64,000 nucleotides of DNA, from positions 7,317,916 through 7,381,915 of the forward strand of contig JAGGNK010003335.1 in the NCBI GenBank assembly GCA_017590115.1. The letters are read 5' to 3'. Within the stretch, counting starts at the first letter, position 1. The number at the start of each line of letters is the position of its first letter. The position numbers and the translations under genes are program-made. This DNA is from Montifringilla adamsi. Taxonomy: Eukaryota > Chordata > Aves > Passeriformes > Passeridae. The notes beneath the pieces were generated by a model that was given only the letters and a program-made list of their open reading frames with translations, did no database searches and was not told where the DNA came from. This document shows positions 12,383 to 22,831 of this stretch, piece by piece.

Positions 12383-12693
12383 GCCCGCCGGGGGGCGCCA
12401 GACCGCGGCCGCGCCCGCCCCGCGCGCACCCGCCACACGGACACGGCGGGCTCGGGACCCGGCACGGGCAGCGGCTCCGCGCGGGCTCCGACAGACAGGC
12501 AGACAGCTAGACAGACAGACAGGCAGATAGACAGGCAGCGGTACCGCCACAGCACAGTCACAGAGCGCAGCGGCACCGCACGCAGCTCAGCGGCACGGCG
12601 CAGGGCTCAGCCACAGCGCACCGCGGCACCGGCAGCGGGAGGAGGACGAGCGGCGCACGGTGCTGGGAGCCTGGCCGGCGGCTCTGCCCGGAG
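12383..12693 (+). other. SPOCK1 probable non-coding exon 1 (5' boundary unknown)
   Basis: Inferred 5' untranslated exon. Its 3' end is placed at CCCGGAG, before a GT donor (GTAGGA, 12694 onward). This pairs naturally with the AG acceptor at 13064-13065 that sits right before the SPOCK1 ATG. The exon, as far as sequenced, contains no ATG, so a spliced leader would be free of upstream start codons. Splicing would also give the ATG a G at the -3 position. The left edge given here is simply the end of the assembly gap; the real start may be anywhere upstream of the donor. Alternatively transcription could start downstream, with no intron here. Confidence 0.5.
12490..12538. repeat. GACA/GGCA-type tetranucleotide repeat in the 5' leader
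   Basis: Imperfect ACAG tetranucleotides (ACAGACAGGCAGACAGCTAG and onward) run for about 49 bp, with interruptions by GGCA, CTAG and GATA. The repeat lies inside the CpG-dense region, probably in or just upstream of the SPOCK1 first exon, so its length could vary between individuals. Confidence 0.85.
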
Positions 12694-13065
12694 GTAGGAG
12701 CTTCCTCTCCGCCCTGGCAGCCAAACTTCGCGGAGCCAGCGCTAGCTGCGCCCGCGGTGGGGCTTGGCTGCGGTTCTGTACCGCTGTTGTCCCCTGGCTG
12801 CTCCCCGCCCGGCCCCAGCGGCCCGTTTTGTTTTTATTGTTGTTATTATTATTGTTGTTACTGATGCTGATCCCCGCCCCTCCGGGCTGGGCGGGGGGGC
12901 GGTGGGTCTCGGCGGAGCCGGCAGCTCCGCAGCCAGAAGTTGGCGAGGGCCGTGAAGGGCGAGTGGCCCCAAGTTGGGTCCCCTCAAAAGTTCGGCGCCC
13001 GAGGAGCCGCCGCTGCCCTGCTGCCCCTCGCCGCTCCACTCTCCGCTCCGCTCCTCTCGTTGCAG
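12694..13065 (+). other. SPOCK1 probable short intron 1
   Basis: A 372-bp GC-rich interval with GT at its start and a pyrimidine-rich stretch (CGCTCCGCTCCTCTCG) before the terminal TTGCAG. It contains ATG triplets (for example in CTGATGCTGATCC near 12862) that would be upstream start codons if it were retained. A TTG/TTA-rich stretch lies at about 12827-12862. The intron is inferred from splice signals only. Confidence 0.5.
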
Positions 13066-13233
13066 ATGTCGGGGGTGCTGGTGATCGCTGCCTGGTGCTT
13101 CCTGCAAGTGGAGAGCCGGCATCCTGAAATCATCACGAGTAACAGCAATCATGGCAATTTCCTGGACAACGACAAATGGCTGAGCACCGTTTCGCAGTAC
13201 GATAAAGACAAGTACTGGAACAAATTCCGGGAT
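13066..13233 (+). CDS. SPOCK1: SPOCK1 first coding exon (testican-1 N-terminus)
   Basis: Codes for the first 56 residues of testican-1, a secreted Ca-binding proteoglycan of the SPARC/BM-40 family in the extracellular matrix, prominent in brain. The protein starts MSGVLVIAAWCFLQVES, a short hydrophobic signal peptide with likely cleavage before Arg18. The segments AWCFLQVESRH, NHGNFLDND, WLSTVSQYD and DKYWN match human SPOCK1 as I remember it, and SPOCK2/3 less well. The family's follistatin-like, EF-hand, thyroglobulin type-1 and glycosaminoglycan-attachment regions lie in later exons outside the window. The ATG at 13066 is chosen because it directly follows an AG acceptor and the encoded peptide is a signal sequence. 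The same frame is open upstream but has no convincing start. The exon ends ...FRD in phase 0 at the strong donor GTGAGTAC (13234). Reading on past the donor gives unrelated sequence and then a stop at about 13536. Confidence 0.93.
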
Positions 13234-13239
13234 GTGAGT

Positions 13240-16200
13240 ACTTCTCTCTTTACCTCATTTACTCTCTTTTTCTTGTTCGTTTACCGTAGCATCCTTCTAG
13301 GGGGCTGCTGGCTGCCGAGAGCTGTGGGTAGTAGAGAAATGCAGCTTGGGCAACCGGTTGCTGCCTGTGAGAAGGATGCTCAGAGCTGTTTGGGAGCTGG
13401 ACAGACAGTCCTGGCATTCTTGATTTACCCCATCGATTGGGGCGGCTTGGGCTCCATGTCAGTCTCGCTGTTCTTATGGTATTCAATTTTCCTCTGGGGA
13501 GGAACTTTGAGTGAAGTTTCAGTGCTTGCTGCTTAAGAGTCTGGTAACTGAAAAATGATGAAATGATGTGTGTGTAAGAAGGAATACTTACCAGTTCAAG
13601 CCACAAGGTGGTAAACAGCGAAGCTTTTTGTGCCTGCAGTTTTTGTGGAAAGGATTTTATTGTCAATTCTGCCTGTAGAGATCTTTGAGGCTGGTATAGT
13701 GGAGAAAGCATGGAGGAAGCAGTGCTTTGGCTCGTTTTTTTTTCCTTATAGTCTGGAAAAAAAGGGATATTTTCAAGATGTGTTATCTGTATAAAACAAA
13801 TTAATTTCTTAAGCTCAAAATAAATTCTAGACTTCCCCTAGTTTGAATACAATCGCGTATTAAGTCAATGACAGCAGAAAGGGAAATGCAACTTTTTTTT
13901 TAATAGAAGTAATATTTAAGTAGATACTTGTACTTCTGCTGTCTGTTCACTGAAGAAGCTTTTCTGGAGCACACAGAAAATCCTGCTTCAGTCTGCCCAA
14001 TACTGTGTGATGGAAGCCTTACTGATCGTGTTGATCATGAGCACAGTGAGGTTAAATGTTCTATTATTTTCTGGGATTTGTGCACCGTGGCCACACTGAG
14101 AGTCCAGGAAAGGGAAGACTAGAGCTGGCTATTAGTTCTGGTAGTACCCTTCTGTAAGAATTTGTTTGTTTATTTAGGAATCCTGGTCCTTTATGGGATA
14201 TTAACAAGTCAAACTTTCATGCTCTGCTTTTGTCTCTGTGATCGTAAAATGGGATCTGACTTTGCAAAGGGGAAGTCAAAGTATTGCAGTTAAATGTGGT
14301 GTGTCCCTGCTTAGCTTATTCTCCCTGTAGTTTTCTGTAGTTTTGGTCATCTCTGTGTGAGAAATGCTGCTCGGAATCTCAGCATAACAGAGTGTGGCCT
14401 TAGCAGTGGTACCAATTAACAGCTGCCTTGGAGTGTGTCTTCACGTGCAATCACTGATCACATCCTCCTGCTGGGACTGCTGAGTTGAGTTCTCTTATAG
14501 AAAAGGGCATTCCACAGTAAAAATGGATTCTTAGATTTACCAGACTTCAAGGGAATCTTCGTAAATATCTGGTTTAGTCTTCTGAGGAATAGAGGTTGAG
14601 GATTTCACTTGTTAATTTCTACATCCGACTTGACATGAGAATTGAGCAGCATTTGAAAATGGCAAATTGAATGAAATTGACACATTAATCTGAAAACACT
14701 TCTAACTAGAGACAGATTTGTAGCAAGCAATCTTTCAACAGTCTACTTCCAAATGGAGGCCTCATGTTAATCACAAGGTTTAAAGGTTTTATTTAAGTTT
14801 ATGCATTTTTTATGTTTTCTGCTTCCCTCTTTCTTTTCTCCATACGCTGGAGTCCTTGCAACTTCTTTTCTTGTCCCTTTTTCCAAGACACAGTCTCATA
14901 AGTCCAGAGAAACTATTCCTCTTCTTGTGGAAAATATTTGTGAAGAATATCTCTCATATTTTAAGATTTCACGGCTAAGAATGTCTTTTTAGACCTTCTG
15001 AAAATGCTAAAAAACTCCATAAAGCCTCAAAACTCTTTTATGTATGAAGAATCACTCTATGGAAAAGTAAAACCAACCTTAACCAGTGGTCTACCAAGCA
15101 AAAGCAGCAATACAATGTTCATCAAAGCTCTAGGTATCTTTCTATCTGGCCATCTTAACGGTTCTATTGAATCACTTCAAAACTAGCATTTTACATATGA
15201 TTATTCATGAAACCTTTTATGGAGCAAATTAACAGAGACTAGTAATCATCTCCTACTAAGCCTTTTCCAAAAAGAAAATATAAAAAGTTTACATATGTAA
15301 TTAAGCTTTTAATTAATTGTCTTCAACCAGATAGAATTACTGGATCATAATCTTCCATGAGAGGTTCTGTGCCCACAGATGAAGCCGTGCATAGGTAGAG
15401 TTGCTGCCAGCATAGCAGGTACAGCAGTGACAGCACACTTCTTGCATGCAGAGATGTGATTGGAAGAAATCTGGTCCTTACTTCATGGCTGTGCTGTTGG
15501 GTCAGATTGTTAAAATATTTGTTAAAACATTTCTTAAAAGGCTGCCTGATGAGATGCATCATAAGAGTATTAATTGCTGTGGATGGACTAGGCCAGCATT
15601 TCATGGATAAGTGTTGATTTCTAGGAAAATTATCTTCCCTCTTCCCCTCATTGCCAAACCAATAAACTAATTTTATAGACATCATGTCTACATGAGGTTC
15701 TCAGCGTAGGCTTTGCACAGGAGGCCGGAGTGCAGAAGTGGTGTTGCAGTTAAAACTTTCTTGGACCTGACACTGCAGTCACTCCAGGGCAGAAGCCTCG
15801 TAAATCAGCAGAGGCAATGTTGCAGTAATTAGCACAATTACCCTTAGCTGCTCTCTGAAATTTGTGTCATGTTATATAAACATATTTGCACAAATATTTA
15901 CTTGACTGTGCCCTTCTGGATGGTGGGGGAAACCACTGAAGGTGTGGAGCTGAGATTTGATGCTCAGAGCTCTGAGTGGGCGTGGCCACTTTATGTGCAG
16001 CAGCACAAACATCTGCACACACAGATGTGCATATGAATCTGTCATAAAGTTGCAGTACTGGGAGGGTTGTTTACCCAGATGATGTGCAATTGAATATAAA
16101 ATTTAAATTAAGCATTTCTCAACTTTTTCAGTTATTCTTTTCAAAATCAATTGGTTGGTCAGCCTTATTGAGCTATGGGCCAATATGGCCTAATTTGAGG

Positions 16201-19200
16201 AGAAACTATTGATTGATTTTTAAAATTTTTTTTTGTATGATCCATATTTCTTTTGGGCAAAGGCAGCATGGTAGTTGCACTTATTGTCTCAGCAGTCACT
16301 ACTTTTCTGTGAAAAGAGGGCACAGAAGTACACTTCATTTGAAATCTGCATTACAGCCACAGAATCATGTTAAGTTTTTAAATGTGACTGAATTCAATAG
16401 TGTGAAATGTGTCATCATTTTCCAAAGGCCTCAAGGGATTTGTCTAAAACAACAGTTTACAACACAATCTTTTCTTGTGATTTGAACACAATTTGTTGAT
16501 TAAGTTCTCCACTTTAAAAACAAACAGCTGTAAATAAATAGTAAGACCAGTGTGGCTGATCTGTTGTGAAACATTTGCTGTTGAAAGTCTTGTATATTTT
16601 CCATCTGCCCAGCATCAATAACAGTGTAATGTCTGTGGTATTAATAATTTTTCAGTGCAATCCAAACCTGTTATTCCAGTCTGTCTTTCACCCCTTTTTC
16701 CTTGTCTGCCATGGACTTCATGTGATACATGACAAAATCTTAGCTGTGTCTTAAGTTTCATTTTGTAGCTGGGGATAATAGTATTTTTCTTCCTCACAAC
16801 TATATGTTGAAGCTGTAAATAAGAAAGGATGGAGCTCAAAATCTGTGCTAATATGGAATTTATATTCACCTAATCCATATATTGAATGTGGCTTGGTACA
16901 TACTTAAGTAACTGACTAGTAAGTTTCTAAAAAACAAGAATTAAATCAATGTAATTATTACTAGAAAAAGAAAAAAGTAAGCAAGATGCACTCTCTAGGG
17001 AGGACCTCCAGCTATTTCCCTTGTGCAGATCTGAGGCTTGGAAAAGCAGACATCAGGATTATGAAAGTCAAATTAGACCTTCTGATACCAGGAACCCAAA
17101 TATGAAGACCTCAATCGTTTGATCAAACCTGTGGAGAGGGATCCTTTGGCTTGAGAGGAGCTTCAGAAAAGATTTGGTAGCTGAATGTGAATTCTTATGA
17201 GCTTTAGGAAGCATTTATTATTATGGGAATAAGCATACATGTTATTGTAACAGGTCACACTGCAGCATCTCATTGTGCTCGTAGAGGCTTGGCACAGAAG
17301 GCACAGAATAAATGTCATTTTGGTGTTAGATCTGTCTTTAATCAAACTTGTACGAACGGACTAATTCTATTACTTCTGCTTGGAGTTATGTCTGTTACAT
17401 TATTAATGCTTATATATGAAAAGGTAATAAGTTAAACTAGCCATGGAATAAACTGCAAAAAGGAAGAAAAAAGTTAAATGAACTAAGAGGATCTAGTAAA
17501 AACCACACAAGGAATTTCTATGAAGTTGAAAGCTAAGAATCTTGGCATGAACTCTGGTTTCAGTGCATGTTTATGCATGGCAGGCTGCCAGACCACGTTC
17601 TGAACATTAACTAAGCTGTTTCTCTAAATTTTATTGCTTACAGAGTTTCAGTTCAGGCTATCATGTTAAAACCTCCATGCATTTTATGCCTGGAGATGCT
17701 TTGAGACTGTGCAAGCCTAAGAAGCGAGGCATGATATGTCATCATCTGTGTGTACCCATTGCTCAGACTTACTAGGGATAAATAGTTGCACATAACTATC
17801 CTGCTGAGGATGGTTATCAACAGGTTAGATAGATATTAGACTTCTGGCACAAACCACTGAAGGGACAATTTTGTCAGCTAATAATGTACATCACCTTTCT
17901 GAGCCTGCAAATTCCTCCTCACACCTGATCAGAAGTGCAGTGTTAGGTGACAAAACAAATACAGGATTAGGAACTGGGGGATTTGCATTGTTCCATTTGC
18001 CACTGATTTTTGTCGTTTGGTCTGGCTCTTCACACTTCTTCACTGCATGTCCCCTTGTTGGCTCTTACCTTTCTCTGATTTTTTTAGCCCCAAATTAGAA
18101 GTGTGGTAGTGAAACTTGATAGCAGGGAGTTGGAAAACATGACCAGTACTGAGAAGGGTTGGAATGCCAAGCAGGCAGAATTGGAAGACCTTGGGAACTC
18201 AGGTAATAGAAATGAAATGAAATTTAAAAGTACAAAGTGGAAGGTCATGGAATTGAGAGCTAACACAAATTTATTCTGGGTCCTGGCAGCTCAGCTGGAA
18301 GTAGATGAGAGGGAAAGCCTGTGTACTTCCATTGATTTGCAGAGTTATTCTAAGTTGCAAAAGTAATACTATTCTGAGGAGAGCAAATATATTGTAGGAA
18401 TGCAGAAAATGAAAGTTTTCTGCTTCTATTGAAGAAGTAAAAATGTACAATGTATAGAAGGGACCACTTAATTATGAATATTGTGAGCACTTCTGATCAG
18501 GAAAATTAATGAAAGACTTTTATGGAGTTGGTGATCCAAAGGCCTTTCAGCATCATAGGAGAAATGACCCTGTTTTAAAATAATATAATATATTAATTTA
18601 CTCAAACAAAAGTCATTACAAAGGAGTGTATTTTCTTCAGAATCTTTCTTGAGAAAAGGACACGAAATCCAGCATTGTGTCAAGATTCTAAAGGCCTTGG
18701 TTTTTTATATCATGTGTCTATGAGATTTAAAGCCCCTTGCTGGATATTGTCTTGCTCCTTATCCATGCATTCTGGTGGCACCTGATCTGTGACACTCAAA
18801 TATCTCCTGCTCTGGTGGGATTTTTGAGGTGAGAGGTCATTTCTGTAGAATGGGTTCTTTCTGCTATCCCTTCCCTGGCAGACACCTGCCTTCAATGGGT
18901 CTCGCTACCAGGGACTTGATAACACATTTTCTTTTTTTTCATATTGTATTTAGATATACAGGAAGAATGAAGTATTTTTCTGCCAACAATTTATTAACGG
19001 AACATTTTTTTTCTATTTTTACCTCAAATGTAAGCACAGGTTTTTCTGTGAAGCAGTTATTGGTACGTTCAATACATACATTCCTGGAGAAACCATTCAG
19101 GTCCTTCTAATTATTTGTAGTGAATTTAGTCATAAGGAAGGTTACAGTACATTTGAAGAATATCTGCTAGCTGGGTAATGGATGTACCAAGTGGCTGGGT

Positions 19201-20052
19201 TGTGACAGGACACAGGCACCTCAGGCTGCCTTCCCAGGAGACCATCATTCCAAGCCCACCTTGAGATTTAATTGAAGGTGAAGACTGTGTCTGTGTATTC
19301 CAGTGGATCTGCAGTACAACAGAGTTGAAATGTGATTTATAAGTCTACCCAGGCAGTCCTAGCAAAGGTTGTCTCTTAGAGCAATTCTTACTCAACAGGG
19401 GGACAGGGCTGGAATATAAATGTGATCGAAAAGTACAGCTGAGATGTACTTGCATGAAATTTAAAAGAATAGGAAAACATGAAACTGAATCTGTGCAAGT
19501 GTAATGCATAATCAGCTTCTTACAACAGAGGAGATATGCTTTTTCAAAAAGTCCTTCTCAAACTTGACACTTTCCTTTTACAGTGGACAAGGGGAAAAAT
19601 AATGGCATTTATGTCAGAATAATTAACTTAAGGAAGGTGCAGAGAGCCAGCTTTTTCTAATTAACTGACACTTATCCAGCTTCCCTAGGAATTACCTAAG
19701 ACTCTAAAGTTAAGTAGGTCAGTACAAAACTAGGGTGTTAGTTTCTGTGTTATGTTTCAAATTATAACTTTATTAGTTTCCTCACTGACAGAAGGGTTCT
19801 GCAGACTGCAGTCACAAATCATATCCCTGCTATGAAATTCTGTAGATTTAACATTTTCTCCAACATGTTTTATGCATTTTTAGAGTAACCTTTCTTGTAT
19901 TCTACTGCTTGCCCCATCCTGTCGTTCTGCCCCACCCCCCAGTGGATTTATTTTCCATAGGGGCTTGTTTTAATCCAAATTTAAATTGTAATTTTGTCAG
20001 ATTCCTGAGAAATTCACAAAAGGAAAAAAGGAAAAAATGCCACACAAATGAG
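13240..20052. other. Intronic DNA, nothing recognised
   Basis: AT-rich single-copy sequence. The longest open frames (for example on the minus strand at 15323-15685) show no known domain, no coding-like codon pattern I can support and no splice context. Confidence 0.55.
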
Positions 20053-20105
20053 CCATATGTCAGTGTAATATAAAATGGGTCATTTTATATTACACTGACA
20101 TATGG
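20053..20105. repeat. Perfect 25-bp inverted repeat with 3-nt loop
   Basis: The left arm at 20053-20077 (starting CCATATGTCAGTG) is the exact reverse complement of the right arm at 20081-20105 (ending ACTGACATATGG), separated by GGT. The symmetry stops abruptly at both ends. An RNA from either strand would fold into a 25-pair hairpin. It could be a template-switch palindrome, a remnant of a foldback element, or less likely a small-RNA hairpin. Confidence 0.97.
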
Positions 20106-20314
20106 AGGCTGAGTTTTGATGTTTGTTAGTGTAAGAACTGCTATCAAGCTCAGGTGTCTATGGGTAGATGATACTACTTTTATTTTAGGTAAGTTGTCCA
20201 GAGTTAGGGTCCAGAAAAACAGCTCCATTACTCTCAAGGGCCAAAAATTACAAGTTAAAACCAATTTATGATACCCTGTTTTGACCATCAGGGAGATTAT
20301 CGCCTCTTTTTTTT

Positions 20315-20344
20315 GGGGGGTGGGGGGGGGATGTGGGGATGGGG
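20315..20344 (+). other. G-run cluster, candidate G-quadruplex
   Basis: Four G runs on the plus strand: six G, T, nine G, ATGT, four G, AT, four G. This satisfies the usual pattern of four runs of at least three G with short loops. It is preceded by a run of T. Confidence 0.8.
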
Positions 20345-22282
20345 TAGGATTTCTCAGAATTTTAAACTATTTGCTTTATACTTACAGTTTTAACCATGAG
20401 GCTAGAGACATAGAATTCCAGCCAGTGTCTTTATCAACTTGTGCATGTTTTGAGGGTAAAATGCAAGCCTGTCTGAATTTGGGGTGGAGCAGCTGAGCTG
20501 CTTTTACAAGTAGAACTTCATGAGGAAAGTGGACTTCAAATATTACATCTGGGGTATGAAAATCTGTTTCTTTTAGATAACATCTGCTTATGCAAGGACT
20601 GTTTGAGTATTCCTTTCTTTACGTAACCAAAACAGAGATTTGTCCAAAGGAGCTGTTCAAAGTCTTGGTTATGTTGAAACTGATTGTCAAAAATTTGCCA
20701 AATTGTTAAAGGCTTTAGTGAAGCTTGAATTTGATTCTTGTATTGCTTATCTTCCTGCTCTTTTAGACAAAGAATACAGTACATGACAGACCAGTTAAAT
20801 TAAACAGTTCTCTTTGCCTTTTGGAGGACATTGTGGAATTGGAAAAGCCTGAAAGATCAGGTGTTTCACCAGTATAAACAGAAGAAGCTCCCTGGAAGAT
20901 ACAAACTATCTGAAAATCAAACATCTGTAGTCTACAAAGTACACATTTTATAGATTTCAACCAAAACAAGAAAGAAGAGTTGACACAGAGTAAAATTAAG
21001 GTGATGCTGCTACCTCCAGTTTGATTTCCTGTACTTCCACCACTTAACTCTTCCAGCTTTAGAAAGGGACTGTTTGCTGAGGAGTTATTAAGTCCTAACT
21101 CTGAGTAAGCAGTCTGTCATCAACTAGATAACTCCAGCAGTTATCATTGGGGGATTTGCTGTAGCAGGTTGGCAGCCAAAATTGAATTACATGTTTGGAC
21201 TGAGCAGCTAATGTCTAATGACTTTCAAGGCTAAGATATGATTCAAAATTCAGTTTACAGATAAATTGCTAAGCTACTCAATAGTGGCTTTGGCAGGGAG
21301 TAGATTGGTCTTTATCTGTCACTTCTGTGACTTGGCTTGTAATCCTGGGTAACAGAAAATCATTCTCATTAAATAGGTACATGGGGACTTCAATTAATTC
21401 TGTGATCTTAGCTGTCCTCTTAATGAACTTTGTGTCATAAATTTACTTCACTGATTGCTTTCTCCTAGGTAGGTAGAAAAATACTTTATTAAAAATTACT
21501 GTCAGAGCAACTATTTTCAGATTAGTTTTTGAAAAAGGTTTCAATATATCACGCTTACAGTTGAGTTCTGACTAACACGGGGATTGATAGAGGTAAGTGA
21601 TACTTGTCTGTCTCTGCAGGTTGCTTTGAAATTGTCTAATCAGGAAATTCAGCTGTGTACACAATTTCCTTTGAAATTGCACGGCATAAATTTTGTGTGG
21701 TTTTTAGCTTGGATATCAGTCTTCATCCTTCCTTCCCTGCATTCCATTGTCCCTTCAGAAGTTTATTCCAGCACTGTCTTCTAGTGTTGTGTAGTGTCTT
21801 CTAGTGTTTGGCCTTCCTGGCTTTCTCTTCAAGTGGTAGCAGTTAGAGAACTTGAACCTGGACAGCAGGTTGAGATAGAAAGGTAAAAGCAGCTGCAGTC
21901 ATTGGAACTCAGTGGGGGGATGCTTAAATGTTAGAGAATGGGAGAGAGGCTGAAAATTATACTTGTAGGATTAAGAAGAAATTAGGCTAAATTGTTTCTT
22001 CAAAGGAGTAGAAAACATTGCTTTTAGAATAGTGTTTCTGTGTGTACTAGGGACGTTGTAGTTCTTGGCAGAATTTGGTTACAATTGGTAAATACTTATA
22101 AAAATCATTTTGAGAGAAGTCAGAATTCCATGGCATTTCTCGGTGAATAACAAGACTGTTGTACTTTGAACACTCTGTTCAGAACAGCTCTGTCGGTTGT
22201 GTCCGTGTACGTGCACCAGTGCCCGCTCTGCTGCCAGAGCACAGTGCAGCTCTGGCTCTTGCAGGGTTTGCCCAGGGTCCAC
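20345..22282. other. Intronic DNA, nothing recognised
   Basis: AT-rich sequence with no gene recognised. A small direct repeat of TGTCTTCTAGTGTT occurs around 21774-21808. GC content climbs from about 22195 toward the minisatellite. Confidence 0.55.
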
Positions 22283-22831
22283 CGGGCGCGGCCGGGGCTG
22301 GAGCTGCTCAGGGGATCGGCCATGCCCTGCCTGGAGCTGTCCGGGGCTGAAGCCTCTCAGGGATCCCCGGCTATGTTCTGGCCAGTGCTGGACCCGCCCA
22401 GGTGATCGGCCATGCCCTGCCCGGAGCTGTCCGGGGCTGGAGCACCTCAATGAGCCGGCCGTGCTGCCCGGAGCTGTCCGGTGCTGGAGGCGCTGAGGGG
22501 CCCGGCCGTGCTGCCTGGAGCTGGAGCCGCTCAGGGCCCGGCCCTGCTGCCCGGAGCTGTCCGGTGCTGGAGCCGCTCAGGGCCCGGCCGTGCTGCCCGG
22601 AGCTGTCCGGGGCTGGAGCCACTCAGGGGATCGGCCATCCCTTGCCCGGAGCTGTCCGGGGCTGGAGCCGCTCAGGGGATCGGCCATGCCCTGCCGGAGC
22701 TGTCCGGGGCTGGAGCCGCTCAGGGGACCAGGCCATGCCCTGCCGGAGCTGTCCAGGGCTGGAGCTGCTCAGGAGATCGGCCATGCCCTGCCGGAGCTGT
22801 CCGGGGCTGGAGCCGCTCAGGGGACCAGGCT
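22283..22831. repeat. GC-rich minisatellite, unit about 48 bp, about 12 copies
   Basis: Nine clear units start at 22422, 22469, 22516, 22552, 22598, 22647, 22695, 22744 and 22792, with about three more degenerate units before them. The typical unit reads CGGAGCTGTCCGGGGCTGGA, then GCCGCTCAGGGGATCGG and CCATGCCCTGC. Lengths are 46-49 bp, except the 36-bp unit at 22516, which lost about 11 bp. The last four units alternate between GGATCGG and GGACCAGG types, suggesting duplication of a dimer of about 97 bp. Each unit has several CpG sites, so the array is a local CpG-rich island inside an AT-rich intron. Because 48 is a multiple of three, long open frames appear in several frames and on both strands; these are not evidence of a gene. 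Confidence 0.93.

Larger units (their letters stand above)
12260..13075 (+). promoter_or_regulatory. CpG-dense SPOCK1 promoter and 5' leader region
   Basis: Base composition changes sharply from AT-rich to very GC-rich with dense CpG from about 12260 to about 13075, bracketing the first SPOCK1 exons. Before the gap there is a GC-box/EGR-type site (CGCCCCCGC at 12330-12338). After the gap there is further GC-rich sequence. I see no convincing TATA box, as expected for a CpG-island promoter. The exact transcription start cannot be read from sequence and may lie in or just after the gap. Confidence 0.75.

Noticed and set aside
12054..12576. Open frames across the promoter on both strands
   Set aside because: They cross the 41-base N gap or arise from GC-rich DNA with few stops, and they overlap the CR1 fragment and promoter.
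12587..13152. Minus-strand open frames opposite the SPOCK1 exons
   Set aside because: They are shadow frames of the GC-rich leader and first coding exon. They include runs of Asn/Ile/Thr from the TTG/TTA stretch, and there is no independent support.
13234..13536. Extension of the SPOCK1 frame past 13233
   Set aside because: A strong GTGAGT donor follows FRD exactly where the family sequence continues in another exon, and the read-through peptide does not resemble testican.
15323..15685. 120-codon minus-strand open frame
   Set aside because: It has a true ATG, but no recognisable domain and composition like the surrounding intron.
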